8,023 nucleotides of DNA from Actinomycetes bacterium (GTDB lineage Bacteria > Actinomycetota > Actinomycetes > Actinomycetales > Microbacteriaceae). A program made the translations under genes and the position numbers. Below the pieces are notes generated by a model, which did no database searches, was not told the origin of the DNA, and saw only the letters and a list, made by a program, of their open reading frames with translations. Each line of letters begins with the position of its first letter. Position 1 is the first letter of the stretch. Of this stretch, positions 5,106 to 8,023 are shown one piece after another. The stretch lies in contig JAEWKY010000114.1 in assembly GCA_023457615.1 (NCBI GenBank), forward strand, positions 1 through 8,023, given 5' to 3'.

Positions 5106-7670
5106 GGAACGGTCGCGCTGCTGGGCGCGGAGCGCGCGCTCCACACCCGCGAGGTTCTCGACCACGAGGCGCCGCAGCGCCGGCACGTCGGGGTGCGCGT
5201 CGAGCCACGCGTTCGTCGCATCGGCGAGCTCCTGCGAGGCGAGCAGCGCGGGGTAGAACCCGAGGATGACGTACTCGGCGATCTTGTACGACCGCTCCTT
5301 CCAGATGCGGTCGAGCGCGTCGAAATACGGCGCGACGAGCTCGTCGAGACCCGCTCCACCGTTGGCGTGCTGGAACCCGACGCCCGACGAGCGCAGCACG
5401 AGGTTCGGGATCGACGCGTCGGTGAGCGCCGCCTCCAGCGCCCCCTGCTTGTCGCCCGTCGCCCGCGCGCGCGCCGCGGCCTGCTGGCCGTTCGCGGTGT
5501 TGTCCTTCTCGAGCTGCGCCGCGATCTCGGCCTCGCCCGCCTCGCCGAGCAGCACGAGACCCTCGAGCAGCTCCCAGGAGAGGTCGGCGTCGATCTCGAG
5601 CCCCGGAAGCGTCACCGACCCGTCGAGCAGCCCGCGCAGCGTCGCGCCGTGCAGCGGGGTCGACGGGATGTTGGCGAAGAACTTCACGAACTGGAACTGC
5701 GCGTCGCTGCCGGCGGCCGCGCCCTGAGCGAGCTCCCACAGGGCGTCGCCGACGCGCTCGACGGTCGCGTCGCGCTTCTCGGGCGCGACGTAGAGTCGGG
5801 CGACCTGCGTGAGCTGCGTGAGCGACAGGCGGATCGTGGTCGACTCCGTCTCGGTCGCGATGTTGCCGAGCACGAGGTCGACGTAGTCGCTCGCGGCGAC
5901 CTCGGCATCCCGGGTGGCGTCCCACGCGGCACCCCACACGAGGGCGCGCGCGAGCGGGTCCTCGATGTCGGCGAGCCTGTCGATCGCGAACTCCCACGAC
6001 GCGTCGTCCATGCGGATCTTCGCGTAGGCGAGGTCGTCGTCGTTGAGCAGGATGAGGGCGGGGCGCGGGAGGCCGACGAGCTCCGGCACCGAGGTCGACG
6101 GACCGTCGATGTCGAGCTCGAGGCGATGCGTGCGCACGACCTTCGGCGACAGGTCGCCCTCGACGCCCGCGTTCGTCGCCCCGTCGGACGCCACGTCGTA
6201 GAACCCGATCGCGAGACGGTGCGGCCGGATCGTCGGCTGCTCGTCGATCGCCGTCTGCGTGATCTCGAACGACGTGATGAAGCCGTCGGCATCCACCGCG
6301 ACCACGGGCTTCAGCGTGTTCACGCCCGCCGTCTCGAGCCACAGCTTCGACCACGACACGAGGTCGCGGCCCGAGGTCGCCTCGAGCTCGCGCAGCAGGT
6401 CGATCAGCTCGGTGTTCTGGTACGCGTGCTTGCGGAAGTACGCGCCGACGCCCGCGAAGAACTCGTCGATGCCGACGAACGCGGCGAGCTGCTTGAGCAC
6501 CGAGCCGCCCTTCGCGTACGTGATGCCGTCGAAGTTGACCTGCACGTCCTCCAGGTCGTTGATCGTCGCGACGATCGGGTGCGTCGACGGCAGCTGGTCC
6601 TGCTTGTAGGCCCAGCTCTTCTCCATCGCCTGGAAGGTCGCCCAGGCCTCGGTCCACTCGGTGGCCTCCGCGGTCGCGATCGTCGACGCCCACTCGGCGA
6701 ACGACTCGTTGAGCCAGAGGTCGTTCCACCACTTCATCGTCACGAGGTCGCCGAACCACATGTGCGCGAGCTCGTGCAGGATCGTGACGACGCGGCGCTC
6801 CCGGATCGCGTCGGTGACCTTCGAGCGGAAGACGTAGGTCTCGGTGAACGTCACGGCGCCCGCGTTCTCCATCGCGCCGGCGTTGAACTCGGGCACGAAG
6901 AGCTGGTCGTACTTCGCGAACGGGTAGGGGTAGCCGAACTTCTCCTCGAAGTAGGCGAAGCCCTTGCGCGTGATGTCGAAGACGTAGTCGGCGTCGAGGT
7001 ACTGCATGAGCGACTTGCGTGCGTAGACGCCGAGCGGGATCACCGTCCCGTTCGAGGACGTGAGCTCGGACTCGACCTTCTGGTACGGACCCGCGACGAG
7101 CGCGGTGATGTACGACGAGATGCGCGGCGTCGGCTCGAACGCCCACGTCGAGGTGCCGTCGGAGACGTGCCTCGAGGGGGGAGTCGGGGAGTTGCTGACG
7201 ATCGCCCAGCTCGAGGGCGCGGTCACGGTGAAGGCGAAGGCGGCCTTGAGGTCGGGTTGCTCGAAGACGGCGAAGACCCGCCGGCTGTCGGGCACCTCGA
7301 ACTGCGAGTAGAGGTACACCTCGTCGTCGACGGGGTCGACGAACCGGTGCAGGCCCTCACCCGTGTTCGTGTAGGCGAAGTCGGCGTCGACGACGAGCGT
7401 GTTGCGCGCGGCGAGGTCGTCGAGGGCGATGCGCGCCCCGTCGGCCCGGGTCGGATCGATCGCCGCGCCGTTGAGGGTGATCGCGTGCACCTTCGCGGTG
7501 AGCGCGTCGATGAACGTCGAGGCTCCCGGGCTGGCCGTGAAGACGACGGTCGTCGTCGACCGGAACGTCGTGGGGCCGGTCGTCAGGTCCAGCTGGATGT
7601 CGTAGGAATCGACGTCGACGAGCGCCTTGCGCTCCTGGGCTTCGATGCGGGTGAGGTTCTCTCCTGGCAT
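5097..7670 (-). CDS. pepN: Aminopeptidase N (M1 zinc metallopeptidase)
   Basis: 857-residue cytosolic aminopeptidase that removes N-terminal amino acids from peptides in protein turnover; the length is normal for actinobacterial PepN. All the M1 hallmarks are present: the substrate-binding GAMEN motif (265-269), the zinc site HELAH (299-303) with the third ligand Glu322 in NESFAEW, the general base Glu300, and a Tyr385 (ITYAKGGS) matching the transition-state tyrosine. An N-terminal beta-saddle domain (about 10-200) precedes the thermolysin-like domain. The C-terminal half is an ERAP1-like helical domain. The frame extends upstream to 7922, but the ATG at 7670 is right: MPGENLTRIEAQER is the usual actinobacterial beginning, and the extra 84 residues are arginine-rich out-of-frame sequence overlapping the upstream gene. 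The ribosome site is weak. The final residues and stop come from the inverted repeat at 5008-5105. Confidence 0.97.
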   Translation of the reverse strand: MPGENLTRIEAQERKALVDVDSYDIQLDLTTGPTTFRSTTTVVFTASPGASTFIDALTAKVHAITLNGAAIDPTRADGARIALDDLAARNTLVVDADFAYTNTGEGLHRFVDPVDDEVYLYSQFEVPDSRRVFAVFEQPDLKAAFAFTVTAPSSWAIVSNSPTPPSRHVSDGTSTWAFEPTPRISSYITALVAGPYQKVESELTSSNGTVIPLGVYARKSLMQYLDADYVFDITRKGFAYFEEKFGYPYPFAKYDQLFVPEFNAGAMENAGAVTFTETYVFRSKVTDAIRERRVVTILHELAHMWFGDLVTMKWWNDLWLNESFAEWASTIATAEATEWTEAWATFQAMEKSWAYKQDQLPSTHPIVATINDLEDVQVNFDGITYAKGGSVLKQLAAFVGIDEFFAGVGAYFRKHAYQNTELIDLLRELEATSGRDLVSWSKLWLETAGVNTLKPVVAVDADGFITSFEITQTAIDEQPTIRPHRLAIGFYDVASDGATNAGVEGDLSPKVVRTHRLELDIDGPSTSVPELVGLPRPALILLNDDDLAYAKIRMDDASWEFAIDRLADIEDPLARALVWGAAWDATRDAEVAASDYVDLVLGNIATETESTTIRLSLTQLTQVARLYVAPEKRDATVERVGDALWELAQGAAAGSDAQFQFVKFFANIPSTPLHGATLRGLLDGSVTLPGLEIDADLSWELLEGLVLLGEAGEAEIAAQLEKDNTANGQQAAARARATGDKQGALEAALTDASIPNLVLRSSGVGFQHANGGAGLDELVAPYFDALDRIWKERSYKIAEYVILGFYPALLASQELADATNAWLDAHPDVPALRRLVVENLAGVERALRAQQRDRSAG

Positions 7671-7690
7671 CCGTCCACGATATCGCCGGG

Positions 7691-8023
7691 TCAGGCCGGA
7701 ACGGGCTCCCGCATCCCGACGACCGGCACCTCGTCGGGCGTGCTCAGCACGTCCTCGACATCCGAGATCGCGGCGCGCAGCAGATCGACGAGCAGCGTCT
7801 CGGGGTCGTCGACGCACGCCTCGACGAGTCCCGCGGTGGCGAGGTGCACGGCGACGGCGCTCGAGCCGCGGCGCAGGTCGCGATCGCGCACCGGATGGGC
7901 GCGCAGGTGCTTCTCGGCCCACGCGGCGGCGTGCGGGGCCGCCGCGAGGGCGACGTCGATGTCGTCGCGCAGGCCCTGCGGCAGGCTCTCGGGCACGAGC
8001 CGGGGCAGCGACAGCAGGGTCAC
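7691..8023 (-). CDS. Hypothetical protein, possibly truncated by the window edge
   Basis: 110 residues are visible, and I do not recognise the family. The reading frame reaches the last base of the window, where the codon is GTG. That GTG may be the true start (VTLLSLPRLVPESLPQGL...) or an internal valine, so the 5' end is undecided. The protein has no predicted membrane segment or signal peptide. It looks helical, with an Ala/His-rich stretch (VALAAAPHAAAWAEKHLRAHP), and ends in an acidic segment and a proline-containing tail. Codon use is high-GC like its neighbours, and a clean hydrophilic/hydrophobic helical pattern supports real coding. It ends 20 bp before the pepN start on the same strand, so the two are probably co-transcribed. 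Confidence 0.7.
   Translation of the reverse strand: MTLLSLPRLVPESLPQGLRDDIDVALAAAPHAAAWAEKHLRAHPVRDRDLRRGSSAVAVHLATAGLVEACVDDPETLLVDLLRAAISDVEDVLSTPDEVPVVGMREPVPA

Noticed and set aside
4019..7146. Long minus-strand frames (446 and 716 codons) and plus-strand shadows around the oxidoreductase and pepN
   Set aside because: Translations are Arg/Ala-rich without domains and lie out of frame with complete recognised genes.
7671..7922. 84-residue extension of PepN
   Set aside because: It is arginine-rich antisequence overlapping the upstream gene in another frame; the normal PepN beginning is at 7670.

Overview
The window is a GC-rich (roughly 70% by eye), densely coded stretch of a high-GC Gram-positive chromosome. 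Three things point to an actinobacterium, probably a member of the Microbacteriaceae: the strong G/C bias at third codon positions, the group II truncated haemoglobin and PepN sequences typical of that phylum, and a GGTTTCGATAC...CTCAACC intergenic repeat of a kind I associate with this family. No phage, transposon, tRNA, rRNA or CRISPR sequence is visible. The content is mostly ordinary chromosomal genes; the most informative parts are non-coding.

Layout. Positions 1-65 are a short spacer in which I see nothing. A minus-strand FAD-binding dehydrogenase (66-1724) stands alone. Behind it (1725-1807) is a gap holding a 28-bp hairpin that probably ends the next minus-strand unit. That unit is a two-gene operon: an MscS-type mechanosensitive channel (2227-3279) followed by a group II truncated haemoglobin (1808-2230), joined by an ATGA stop/start overlap. 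A 118-bp divergent control region (3280-3397) follows. It carries a near-ideal vegetative promoter for the plus strand and three 18-bp sites with one shared 7-4-7 dyad layout, covering the -35, the -10 and the transcription start.

That promoter drives a tightly packed plus-strand operon: a four-helix membrane protein (3398-3814), a 75-residue XRE-type repressor (3816-4043) and a zinc-free MDR quinone oxidoreductase (4043-4999). The likeliest reading is that the small repressor binds the three sites and controls its own operon. Its signal is unknown.

The plus-strand operon converges on a minus-strand unit encoding PepN (5097-7670) and, upstream of it, an unrecognised protein (7691-8023, running to the window edge). 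Between the converging units lies a 98-bp inverted repeat made of two head-to-head copies of a 34-36 nt palindromic unit. It probably acts as a two-way terminator. It also supplies the last codons and the stop of pepN, and its two copies differ by exactly one inserted base pair in their small stems.
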